From contig NZ_JAUFQJ010000013.1 of NCBI RefSeq assembly GCF_030409685.1, positions 186,001 to 250,000 of the forward strand: 64,000 nt of DNA, in the 5' to 3' direction. The position numbers and the translations under genes are program-made. This DNA comes from Ferruginibacter paludis (GTDB lineage: Bacteria > Bacteroidota > Bacteroidia > Chitinophagales > Chitinophagaceae). This document shows, piece by piece, positions 54,998 to 62,842 of the stretch. The notes under the pieces were generated by a model, which saw only the letters and a program-made list of their open reading frames with translations, was not told where the DNA came from and searched no databases. Numbering within the stretch: position 1 is the first letter of the stretch; each line of letters starts with the position of its first letter.

Positions 54998-55534
54998 TCA
55001 CAGTCGCTGTACAAGCGGAGGGAAGCTTACATTGTGATATAAATTTTGAATTACAACTTTATAATGGGTGTTTATCTTTTGTGGGAAATATTCATAGTCG
55101 ACTTTAAATTCAGTTTGCTCAAGTTGAGCGTCTTGAAAATCCGTGGTATCAATACTAAGAGATGTTTTGGAAAATGAATTTTTAATATCATCATAACCGA
55201 TCGTTTCTATATGCATTAGTTCTCCTATCTGGAAGGAACTAAATCTGCCAATTCCCTGTCCTTTCTCTTTAGCAGTAGTCCCTATTTCAAGTATTTTTTT
55301 ATCAAAGTCTGAATAAGAGACTCCGTGCCCGTCGTCAAATATTTCAATCTGTTTAATTGATGATTTACATAAGAGGTCTTCTGTATAATCAATTTGCAGG
55401 TTTATACTTTTTGCTTTTGCCTGAATCGAGTTATTCAACAACTCCTTTAAAGCAATAAACGTATCAGTATACTTAGTAAATAAATCTTTAATTACTCTTG
55501 TATTGGTCGTTATTTTTTTTGTTACACTTGTCAT
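54998..55534 (-). pseudogene. Truncated GHKL-type ATPase
   Basis: The 178-residue frame has the N-terminal half of a histidine-kinase/HSP90-like ATP-binding fold: KELLNNSIQAKA (N box), IEIFDDGHGVS (G1) and KGQGIGRFSSFQIGE (G2). Full members, including MORC/HSP90-like and defence-associated ATPases, are several hundred residues longer. Here the frame stops right at the RHS remnant (8 bases away), so the C-terminal part has been lost. Calling it a pseudogene is an inference. A short functional version cannot be excluded. Confidence 0.6.
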
Positions 55535-56229
55535 TGGTAATGATCTTAAATATGGCGGCTAACAACTTCTGTAATGTCGAAACTCAATATCAATAAGCTT
55601 GCAGCAACTAAACCAAGATACAACGTATTTGCGAAAGTTGAATAAGATAAGCTTCCTATCTATCTCCCACCTTAAAGATTGCCTAATGCCGCAACGTTTA
55701 AATGAAAGATCTATTATTAAATGCAAAGCCCCTGCACAGTACACCAGTCTTATTTCTTTTCGCCTTTGGCAAAAAAGCCAGGCGAACTATGCCGGACAAT
55801 CATATTGGTCATTGAGATTGGCTTCCCGAAGCTTCGGGACTGGCTGTTCCTCGCCAACCACAATTCCAGATTTAAAAACTCCGTAGCATTCTCAAATAAG
55901 ATTATTAAAGTATTCCACTTGGGAAGCTACAAAGCAGATTCATAAATGAGTATTATTTAAAACTCATTCATCCTTATCTGTCGCAAATTTCTTGACAGGC
56001 TTTGACAAAAGCAAGGTCTGCGTTTCGCCAAAATACAGGGGCGAAACTTGCCACCGGTTTTGTAAAAACAATCTCCACCCCGGTTTGGCCTCCTTCGGAG
56101 ATATATCTGTGGGGTAGTATTCTTTTTACAAAAACCTTGCTTTTGCCAAATCCTTTTCAAGGCCGGGTTGCTACGATTAGAACGAACGAGGCTTATGCCG
56201 AGTTAATCATCACTTAAAAATAACATCGT
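55535..56229. other. Gene-free stretch upstream of the ssb block, with palindrome and large structured element
   Basis: I find no convincing gene. A 14-bp perfect palindrome occurs at 55825-55838 (CCCGAAGCTTCGGG). The right-hand end holds the nested-hairpin element at 56001-56150. Small frames here show no plausible protein. This may be an assembly of junction sequences left by cargo exchange. Confidence 0.45.
56001..56150. repeat. Nested inverted-repeat element upstream of the ssb operon
   Basis: At least five pairs are stacked in one 150-base interval: 56001-56016 with 56135-56150 (15 of 16 match), 56022-56029 with 56040-56047 (GTTTCGCC/GGCGAAAC), 56056-56068 with 56123-56136, 56075-56081 with 56111-56117, and the tip CTCC/GGAG around TTC at 56090-56100. 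It could be a folded RNA, a DNA cruciform, or a single-strand site such as an origin of transfer or replication. The function is unknown. Confidence 0.6.
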
Positions 56230-56433
56230 ATGCACACACAACAACTTTCAGCACTCATGCGGCTTTCATGGAAGATTCAGCACTCCAAAAAAATAAGCCG
56301 TTCAAAATCCCTTGTATCAGCATGGGTAATCTATCAGCAGGCCGACATCATGGTTTACTATCTGGTAAAAAAGCACACACCGGAACAGCGAACGACCGCA
56401 GCCATTGACAAGAATCTGAAACTTATTTTTTAA
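56230..56433 (+). CDS. Small protein at the head of the ssb operon
   Basis: The 67-residue protein opens MHTQQLSALMRLSWKIQHSKKISRS and continues with short helices, ending with a basic stretch. Similar small proteins starting with an ALMRLSWK-like segment occur near ssb in Bacteroidota mobile elements, to my recollection. The function is unknown. It ends 17 bases before ssb and probably shares its transcript. Confidence 0.6.
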   Translation: MHTQQLSALMRLSWKIQHSKKISRSKSLVSAWVIYQQADIMVYYLVKKHTPEQRTTAAIDKNLKLIF

Positions 56434-56450
56434 TCATAAATCTATCAATC

Positions 56451-56834
56451 ATGGAAATGACAGCAAGATTAACAGGAGATGCAAAAATCAGCACCCTGAA
56501 AAACGAAAAGCAAGTAGTAAATTTTAATGTAGCTATTAATGACAGCTACAAAGCAAAGGGCAGTAATGAAACTACCAAAATTGTAACCTATGTGCAGTGC
56601 GATTACTGGGTAAATCCCGGCATTGCCCAATACCTCACCAAAGGCAGTTTGGTTGAATTGCAGGGGCGCATTGGCGTAAATGCTTACACGGGGAAAGATG
56701 GAGAAGCAAAAGCCACATTAACCTTTCATGTAAACACAATCAAAATGCACGGAAGCGGCAACCAAAAGAATGAAACACCCCCAACAACACCGGAACCCGC
56801 AAAAGAACCGGCAGCGGATGACCTCCCATTTTAA
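56451..56834 (+). CDS. ssb: Single-stranded DNA-binding protein (mobile-element copy)
   Basis: The 127-residue protein has an OB-fold (MTARLTGDAKISTLKNEKQVVNFNVAIND, KGSLVELQGRIGVNAY) and a flexible P/E-rich tail ending ADDLPF, the SSB tip that recruits DNA-processing enzymes. Mobile elements carry their own ssb to protect the single strand during conjugative transfer. It is the second gene of a small operon with DUF932. An internal ATG two codons in is an alternative start. Confidence 0.9.
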   Translation: MEMTARLTGDAKISTLKNEKQVVNFNVAINDSYKAKGSNETTKIVTYVQCDYWVNPGIAQYLTKGSLVELQGRIGVNAYTGKDGEAKATLTFHVNTIKMHGSGNQKNETPPTTPEPAKEPAADDLPF

Positions 56835-56877
56835 ATTTTCTCACAACAACATTTTCAAAAATTAAAAATTAATTATC

Positions 56878-57942
56878 ATGGCACACAATTTAAATTTCAA
56901 TGAGCAAACAGGCAAACACAGTTTCTTTTCAGTAAAGGAAAAAGCATGGCATGGGTTAGGGCAAGTTGTAGAAGGTTATCCTAACAGCGCAGAAGCATTA
57001 AAATTTGCTGGTTTGGATTATACCGTGGAAAAAAGAAAACTGTTTACGTTCGACAATGAAAACCAAACAGCAGACGAGGACACCGAAATAAAAATCCCTG
57101 AAATTGAAGTATCCAACTATTTTGCAACGGTAAGAACTGACAACGAAAATATTTTGGGAGTAGTTGGCAGGGATTACGAAGTTGTTCAAAATGTGGATGC
57201 ATTCAGTTTTTTTGATTCCATTGTTGGCGGTGATGGCATCCAGTATGAAACCGCAGGCGCATTGGGTAAGGGGGAAAGGATTTTCATTACGGCAAAATTG
57301 CCCGACTATATCAAAGTAGGTAATAATGATTTGATTGAACAGTATTTGTTTTTAACCACTTCGCATGATGGTTTTGGAAGCATTACCGCAGCCTTTACGC
57401 CGATTAGAATTGTATGCAATAATACTTTGAACGCAGCCCTTCGCAATCATACCAACGCTTTTAAAATCAGGCATACCGCCAACGCAAAAGAACGGCTGGA
57501 AGAAGCCCACAAATTAATGGGCATCACCAACCAGTTAAGTCGTCAACTGGAAGGTATTTTTAACCAATGGGCAAAGGTTAAAATTACCGACCCCGAAATA
57601 AGGAAGCTGATTCAAATGGCGTTGGTTCCAAACAAAGAAGTATTGCAAAATATACAGGCTGGTAAAGAGGATGAATTATCTACCTGCTTTAAAAATATGA
57701 CGGATGCCGCTTTTGAATATGCCATGACCAACGAGAGCCAGCAGTTAGAAACTACCAAAGGCAGTTTGTTTGGAGCATACAACGCAGTAACCGGATATTT
57801 TCAAAATGTACGTACCTACAAGAACGATGAAGCAAAATTAAAATCTTTATTGTTTGGAGGTACCGGGCAAATGAGAACACAAAAGGCATTCAATCTTTGT
57901 GAGAGTTTTGCAAAGGGTGAAATGTCAGGATTTCTTAATTGA
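56878..57942 (+). CDS. DUF932 phage/plasmid-like protein
   Basis: The 354-residue protein has AWHGLGQVVEGYPNSAEALKFAGLDYTV near the start and FTPIRIVCNNTLNAALR in the centre, the signatures of DUF932 proteins found in phages, plasmids and ICEs. The function is unknown, though a link to DNA modification or host takeover has been suggested for relatives. It lies 43 bases after ssb, before a strong terminator. Confidence 0.9.
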   Translation: MAHNLNFNEQTGKHSFFSVKEKAWHGLGQVVEGYPNSAEALKFAGLDYTVEKRKLFTFDNENQTADEDTEIKIPEIEVSNYFATVRTDNENILGVVGRDYEVVQNVDAFSFFDSIVGGDGIQYETAGALGKGERIFITAKLPDYIKVGNNDLIEQYLFLTTSHDGFGSITAAFTPIRIVCNNTLNAALRNHTNAFKIRHTANAKERLEEAHKLMGITNQLSRQLEGIFNQWAKVKITDPEIRKLIQMALVPNKEVLQNIQAGKEDELSTCFKNMTDAAFEYAMTNESQQLETTKGSLFGAYNAVTGYFQNVRTYKNDEAKLKSLLFGGTGQMRTQKAFNLCESFAKGEMSGFLN

Positions 57943-57949
57943 TACTCAA

Positions 57950-57975
57950 AAAGGGGCATCTTAAAATGCCCCTTT
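57950..57975 (+). terminator. Intrinsic terminator of the ssb-DUF932 operon
   Basis: A 10-bp stem (57950-57959 with 57966-57975, AAAGGGGCAT/ATGCCCCTTT) with a 6-base loop lies directly after the DUF932 stop. A short A/T run follows. Confidence 0.85.
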
Positions 57976-57987
57976 AAAATGTCAAAA

Positions 57988-58038
57988 AAGCTGCCCCGCA
58001 AACATTGCTGTAGAGTTTGCAAAATGGCGGGGCAGCTT
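57988..58038. repeat. Perfect 12-bp inverted repeat at the HNH promoter
   Basis: AAGCTGCCCCGC (57988-57999) pairs with GCGGGGCAGCTT (58027-58038). A second stem, GCAAAC/GTTTGC (57998-58003 with 58015-58020), lies inside. On the minus strand it is followed by TTTTTT, so it could terminate transcription coming from the right. On the plus strand its 3' arm overlaps the expected -33 region of the HNH promoter, so a protein binding it would block transcription. Confidence 0.6.
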
Positions 58039-58048
58039 GGTGATTTAG

Positions 58049-58056
58049 TATCTTTG
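58049..58056 (+). promoter_or_regulatory. -7 promoter element of the HNH gene
   Basis: TATCTTTG is an exact TAnnTTTG match, 47 bases before the HNH ATG. The -33 region falls inside the 3' arm of the 57988-58038 inverted repeat. Confidence 0.45.
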
Positions 58057-58103
58057 GTAATTATAAGAATGAATGGAAAATAAGCACGAAAATTATTTAG
58101 GAA

Positions 58104-59153
58104 ATGTTTCTTTTAAAATTTACAGAGATTCCAGGTGATCTCAATAAAATAAATAGAGAATTTATCGGTAATCCAATTGATGAATTCACAGACATATATG
58201 AGAGATTTACCAATCTTTATGCAATTAAAAGTTTGATTTCCGATGATGAGCTGCATAAAAGGCCTTTAAAGAATAGAAAGAACCGGGTGTGCAGGTTTTG
58301 TGGCGTTCCTTTTAGTGCTGAAGAAAGATTTAAATCAAAGGCGCATTTATTACCGGAGTTGATTGGCAATAAAAACCTTTTCTCAGATTTTGAATGTGAC
58401 AAGTGCAATAGTCTTTTTGGCAAGTATGAAACTGATCTGGCTAATTTCCTCGGGGCAAGTCGTGCCTTTAGTATTGCAAATGCTAGGTCGGGAGGCCTTA
58501 AATTCAAATCACCAGACAAAACATTTATAGTGCAAAAGGATCCTGAAGGGCCACGAAGCGTACCAAAACTCCGGATAGAATCGCATGAAGAAATAAACGA
58601 CCATTTTACTTTAGATGCTGAGAATAAAAAAGTAACCTTTCGTACCACGCGTCCATCCTATAATCCACATCATGTATTTAAAGCGCTCTTAAAAATGGGC
58701 CTGTCGGTATTACCTGACCAGTATGTTAGTGATTATGAGATTGCTTTTGCTATACTTCGTTCAGTGAAAAAAAATGAAGAACCTGATAACCCTCTGTATA
58801 AACTGAATGTTTATGTGCATCCGGGGCCTGCTTTTCCATCGCCAATGGTTATTCTTTTTGAAAAGAAACAAAAAACAGATGAAATACCGACCCATATAAT
58901 TTGTATCATGTTCCATAGCTATACCTACCAACTAGTATTACCGCTGAACAAAAAAGATAAATGGATGTTTGACGGTGAAAAAATTGTCACTGTGCCAAAT
59001 ATGCCGCCATTTATTGACAAGCATTTCGCTGCGAGGTTTGGAATGCCCAAAGGGCATTGCTTAAATTTAAATCTTGATGAACTTAAACGAAATGAAAAAC
59101 ATGAAATGACATTTACTTTTGAAGATTATACCGATACAAGGTTAAATGAATAG
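58104..59153 (+). CDS. HNH-endonuclease-like protein, probable defence gene
   Basis: The 349-residue protein has an HNH_5-like treble-clef zinc site at residues 63-102: CRFC (63-66), the catalytic-type SKAHLLPE (His81) and CDKCN (98-102). The remaining 240 residues are mixed alpha/beta with no domain I recognise (for example KALLKMGLSVLPDQYVSDYEIAFAILRS). HNH enzymes cut DNA using one metal ion. Its place between DUF932 and the PIN gene inside mobile-element genes fits a defence role, for example restriction of incoming DNA. AGGAA precedes the ATG. Confidence 0.75.
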   Translation: MFLLKFTEIPGDLNKINREFIGNPIDEFTDIYERFTNLYAIKSLISDDELHKRPLKNRKNRVCRFCGVPFSAEERFKSKAHLLPELIGNKNLFSDFECDKCNSLFGKYETDLANFLGASRAFSIANARSGGLKFKSPDKTFIVQKDPEGPRSVPKLRIESHEEINDHFTLDAENKKVTFRTTRPSYNPHHVFKALLKMGLSVLPDQYVSDYEIAFAILRSVKKNEEPDNPLYKLNVYVHPGPAFPSPMVILFEKKQKTDEIPTHIICIMFHSYTYQLVLPLNKKDKWMFDGEKIVTVPNMPPFIDKHFAARFGMPKGHCLNLNLDELKRNEKHEMTFTFEDYTDTRLNE

Positions 59154-59216
59154 TTCAATTTCATACAAACTGTCGGGAGTAATCCGGGGAAAACGTATAA
59201 TAAGAGAGAGGTTTTA

Positions 59217-62003
59217 TCAAGAATACTCAATAAATATATTATTTAAAACCGGGTGCTTTTTAGCTTTTAACAGAGGCAGAACATGCTTTTTCATATTTTC
59301 TGATTTGAATATTCGTTTGAGATAATAGTGTGTTTGATATTCAAGAATCCATAGGGGATTAAATTTTTTATAGTCGAATCCATCCGGATCAAGAATCCAA
59401 TCATAATAGTCTGAAAACCCTTTAAATTTTTCAAAGAAATCGTCTTTAGTACTCAACCCATTTTTGAAATAAATATTCAATAGCTCATTCAGTCGGTAAA
59501 GAACAGTTTCTCCTCTCATAAATGGATGCGTTGGACCATCTCTTTTTAAGGGCGGGGTGCACAGGTTTTTAAATTTATCCAGGTATGGTGCGAAATCAAT
59601 GACCCCCATTATTGCCAGGGAATAATAGAAGTCCGGATTAAATTTCTGCTGCAGTAATTCTGCTATCAGCCGGTGAATCTCCACCTTGAAATTATGATTC
59701 AGCAACGGGATGAGATGGGGTAAAACATCTGTATGGGGGTGATCACATGCTGAACAGTTAGCCAAAAAATTATTTCTGATCGATTCAAAAACGTCAGTTT
59801 CAGAAATCAGAATGTTTTTTTTGTTTTTGGTTAGCTGTTTGCTCAGTGAATAAAAGATATTGTATTCATGTAGGTGCTTATTTTGTATTGCGAATTTTAA
59901 TAGTTTGCTTAGCAGTGGTTCAGAAATGTATTTACCCTTCCTGGAAATAAAATCAGCCAGCGACTTGACTTCATCACGGGATATCAATTCTTTAATTTCC
60001 AACACCGGGAGTAACGCTTCTAAAATCTCATCAAAATTATATACATCTTTTGCTAGCGTTAGAGTGACAAGGAAATTGTTGAGTATCCTTCGGTTTTTAT
60101 CGAAGAATAAAAATTGCGTGGCCTTCTTGTAGTCGTCTGACCTGTAAAGTTTATCCAATCCTAAAAAAAATACTAGAGCTAACTCAGGCAAACGGGAGTT
60201 TCTTGTTGGTGCTTCCCTGTATTTGAGACTGGTAAGATTATACCGGTTATAATACTTAATGATATTTTCGGTTTTTGCAAACATGATTATCCTGCTCAAC
60301 AGATAATCATTTATAAATGCGATCCTGGTGCTCTGTTGCCGGTTAAAGGAATAGATCATGAATAATCCTTCCAATAGCCTGTCTACTACTTTTTCAAATT
60401 CTAGATAATTATTGTACACAAGGAAATTAGCCTCAAGAAATGTATCTATTTCCGCAAACTGACTTATCAGGACATCTAAATTGCTGTTGCTGCTATGACC
60501 GCCTCGTAACTGGATATTATAATGATCATGGATTTTGTCGACCGTGCTTGTTATACTTGCCAGGGACTGGCTATAAAAGTTATCATCAGCAATCCAATCG
60601 ATAACCTCGTTTACAAAAGGATTTGTTGCGGGAATGGATAACCTTGCTTGTCTTAAAGAAATTTTGGAAACCGCTTCGATTATTTTCTTAGACTCATTAT
60701 CTGCACCGTTCCCATGACCCAAAATTAGCCTGCCAAGCCTTTTTAGATTGGTAAGACAGATAAACTTCAATATGTACTGGTCTTTTTTCTTACTGTTTTC
60801 ATACACAATATGAAAAAGCTTAAGACCAGCTGCATACTGCTGAAACTGGTAGAACATATACGCCTGCTTCAAAGTATCATGATCTGTTGCCTGGGCTTTT
60901 TTATCAAGCAGACTGAAAGCACCGTAAATGTCGAATCTGTTATAAGTACATTTTATACAAGGGCATTCATTATGATGCGTCAGCTGTAAATTGGATTTTA
61001 AATTATTGCCAATGCCGTTAATATCGTAGATCAAATTGATATTTAGCTTCTTAATTATTTCAAGTGTTTTTTCCTTTACTTTTTTTTCATTTCCTCTATG
61101 TTCGCCTGTTTTAAAATGAATGGAATTCGCTTTGCCAATTCTGAACGAACTGAAAAACTTCATGAGTTTGTCATTATTCGAGTTTAACTGGAAGCTGGAG
61201 TGGTAAGCCTCGGTATGCCGGAAGTTGAGCGTTTTAAACGGAAAAATCCGGGCAAGGAAGTCTGTGGGAATAAAAGGAAGTTGATCGTGATATATGTCAA
61301 GGACTTGGTACACCTGGTCGACCACATTATCATACTTGTCCTTCGGAAAAAAATAAAAGATCTCCGTATAATCGGCGGCTGCATTACTTTCACTATTGAT
61401 ATCAGTCCCTAAATCATTTTGTAACCTGCTGACGCCAAGAGCGATGGGAGCAAAGTACTGGACATCTATATCTGGAATTAAGAGGCCGGGATGAATGTCG
61501 ATGTTGGGGTTTTCAGGAGCACCGAAATCCTTTACATTCTTTGTGATGAAAACAAATGAATCGATTTTCTTTTTTTTCAAATATTCAATGGTCGCAAAAT
61601 ATATGTAAGCATCATTGTGGCTGTTTTGTTTATGAAATGGCGGGAGCTTTTGCGTGTACCTGATTCCAACTATTTCGTGCACTTTTTTTGTATTCTTAAT
61701 TTTTACTGCCCTCAGGAGAATGGTTTCAATTTTTTCAATTTTTCCTTCGGCGACCCTGTAAGCTTCTTTCAATTTTGACTTGGCATCTTCATCTGCACTG
61801 TTGGATAAATCTTTAATCTTTTTATCAAGAAGACCCAATTGTATAGACTTCTGTCTTACAAATTCTTCGTTAAGTGTTTCAGGGAGCAGGAACTTAACCT
61901 TGCCGTCTTTTTCCCACTTTAATAGTTGTTCCAAGTTTTTTTCTTCGGCAATGTTTGTATAAAGATCGATCCATGAGTTTGTATCTATCAACAAATTCTT
62001 CAT
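59217..62003 (-). CDS. PIN-domain protein with long helical C-terminal body, probable defence effector
   Basis: The 928-residue protein starts with a PIN nuclease fold: LLIDTNSWIDLY (Asp7), LLPETLNEEF (Glu46 region), HNDAYIYFATIEYL (Asp131) and FITKNVKDFG (Asp159) line up with the acidic residues that hold metal in PIN RNases. From about 210 to the end it is helical, like a repeat scaffold, with a cysteine cluster at 347-352 (ECPCIKC) and a second Cys/His group (NCSACDHPH). PIN toxins cut RNA. The large body could sense or bind a trigger. It converges on the HNH gene and has a structured element upstream. I know no named family with this plan. Confidence 0.65.
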   Translation of the reverse strand: MKNLLIDTNSWIDLYTNIAEEKNLEQLLKWEKDGKVKFLLPETLNEEFVRQKSIQLGLLDKKIKDLSNSADEDAKSKLKEAYRVAEGKIEKIETILLRAVKIKNTKKVHEIVGIRYTQKLPPFHKQNSHNDAYIYFATIEYLKKKKIDSFVFITKNVKDFGAPENPNIDIHPGLLIPDIDVQYFAPIALGVSRLQNDLGTDINSESNAAADYTEIFYFFPKDKYDNVVDQVYQVLDIYHDQLPFIPTDFLARIFPFKTLNFRHTEAYHSSFQLNSNNDKLMKFFSSFRIGKANSIHFKTGEHRGNEKKVKEKTLEIIKKLNINLIYDINGIGNNLKSNLQLTHHNECPCIKCTYNRFDIYGAFSLLDKKAQATDHDTLKQAYMFYQFQQYAAGLKLFHIVYENSKKKDQYILKFICLTNLKRLGRLILGHGNGADNESKKIIEAVSKISLRQARLSIPATNPFVNEVIDWIADDNFYSQSLASITSTVDKIHDHYNIQLRGGHSSNSNLDVLISQFAEIDTFLEANFLVYNNYLEFEKVVDRLLEGLFMIYSFNRQQSTRIAFINDYLLSRIIMFAKTENIIKYYNRYNLTSLKYREAPTRNSRLPELALVFFLGLDKLYRSDDYKKATQFLFFDKNRRILNNFLVTLTLAKDVYNFDEILEALLPVLEIKELISRDEVKSLADFISRKGKYISEPLLSKLLKFAIQNKHLHEYNIFYSLSKQLTKNKKNILISETDVFESIRNNFLANCSACDHPHTDVLPHLIPLLNHNFKVEIHRLIAELLQQKFNPDFYYSLAIMGVIDFAPYLDKFKNLCTPPLKRDGPTHPFMRGETVLYRLNELLNIYFKNGLSTKDDFFEKFKGFSDYYDWILDPDGFDYKKFNPLWILEYQTHYYLKRIFKSENMKKHVLPLLKAKKHPVLNNIFIEYS

Positions 62004-62032
62004 AAATATGTAAATTTTTCTTCATTAATTCT

Positions 62033-62138
62033 CCCACGAAGTTCGGCTTTTGGCTTCTGTAGCGGCAATGAAATTCCGGCATAAACCGCTGCGCTATTTA
62101 TTCCGTTGCTTCATTGCCTTGGTCGCCAAAAGCGTGGG
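62033..62138. repeat. Nested inverted-repeat element between the PIN gene and radC
   Basis: Three perfect stems are nested: CCCACG/CGTGGG (62033-62038 with 62133-62138), GCTTTTGGC/GCCAAAAGC (62046-62054 with 62125-62133) and GGCAATGAA/TTCATTGCC (62064-62072 with 62110-62118). The outermost arms overlap by one base on the right side. The 106-base fold lies between divergent genes. The function is unknown; RNA structure, cruciform operator or single-strand site are options. Confidence 0.65.
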
Positions 62139-62179
62139 CAGGTTCCATAATTAATTTATAAATCTTTAAAAAGAATGTT

Positions 62180-62653
62180 ATGGAACAGATTACAATGATT
62201 CAACCAGAATGGAGCAAAGTAGCAGAAGTAGAATTGGTTTATAAAACCAAAGTAAAGGCTTCTGAAAGACCAATGATTAAGACTTCTAAAGATTGTTATC
62301 AAACCTTCCTGAAAGTGTGGGATGAAAACAAGATGGAGATGCAGGAAGAATTTAAAGTGCTATTAATTAATAGAGCTAATCGGGTAACGGGGGTTTATGA
62401 AGCATCTGCCGGAGGAATTACGGGCACTGTTGCTGACCCAAGATTGATACTGGCTGCGGCTATTAAAGGGCTGGCCGTGGGAATTGTCTTAGCTCACAAC
62501 CATCCAAGCGGCAATCTCAAACCAAGCATGGCAGATGAGCAACTTACCGCAAAGATTAAAACTGCGGCGAGCTACCACGATATAAGGGTGTTAGATCACA
62601 TCATTGTTACTACTGACGCTTATTATTCATTTGCAGATGAAGGGCTTTTATAG
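62180..62653 (+). CDS. radC: RadC-family JAB/MPN-domain protein (mobile-element type)
   Basis: The 157-residue protein has the JAMM metal site AHNHPSGNLKPSMADEQL and the preceding NRVTGVYEASAGG. Full-length chromosomal RadC has about 220 residues with an N-terminal HhH part; this shorter type is common in ICEs and prophages. RadC was once linked to repair, but its role in mobile elements is not settled. It is followed by a terminator whose stem includes the end of the gene. Confidence 0.88.
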   Translation: MEQITMIQPEWSKVAEVELVYKTKVKASERPMIKTSKDCYQTFLKVWDENKMEMQEEFKVLLINRANRVTGVYEASAGGITGTVADPRLILAAAIKGLAVGIVLAHNHPSGNLKPSMADEQLTAKIKTAASYHDIRVLDHIIVTTDAYYSFADEGLL

Positions 62654-62666
62654 CCCTTTTTTTATT
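62640..62666 (+). terminator. Intrinsic terminator overlapping the radC stop
   Basis: AAGGGCT (62640-62646) pairs with AGCCCTT (62652-62658), then a T run. The stop codon lies between loop and 3' arm, so translation must finish at the hairpin. Confidence 0.85.
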
Positions 62667-62772
62667 CAGATCAGTCGTAAAATATATTATGAAAAAACTT
62701 CAAAAAATTTTATTGAAGTAAATAATTGATTATCAATAAATTAATTAATATCGCTTGAAACAAATCAAATAA

Positions 62773-62839
62773 TTTACAGGACTCTACAAATTTTTTACAA
62801 AATATAGTGTATGTTTGCATTTTACAGAACTCTACAAAT
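62773..62839 (+). promoter_or_regulatory. Promoter of the restriction operon flanked by two direct repeats
   Basis: TTTACAGrACTCTACAAAT occurs at 62773-62791 and again at 62821-62839 (18 of 19 bases identical, offset 48 bases). Between them is TATGTTTG (62810-62817), an exact -7 TAnnTTTG element. The first repeat ends at about the -33 region and the second covers the start of transcription and ends 3 bases before the hsdS ATG. The layout fits a repressor that binds both sites and closes the promoter. Confidence 0.6.
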
Positions 62840-62842
62840 ATA

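Noticed and set aside
55553..55580. GGCTAACAAC motif recalling an integron attC site
   Set aside because: No paired core site at the right distance, no tyrosine integron integrase and no cassette array in the window.
55599..55945. Overlapping plus-strand frames upstream of the ssb block
   Set aside because: Two frames overlap each other, and neither shows a start context or a recognisable fold. Likely non-coding junction sequence.
55957..56217. Frames on both strands across the nested-hairpin element
   Set aside because: The open frames follow from the inverted repeats; the structure explains the sequence better than a protein does.
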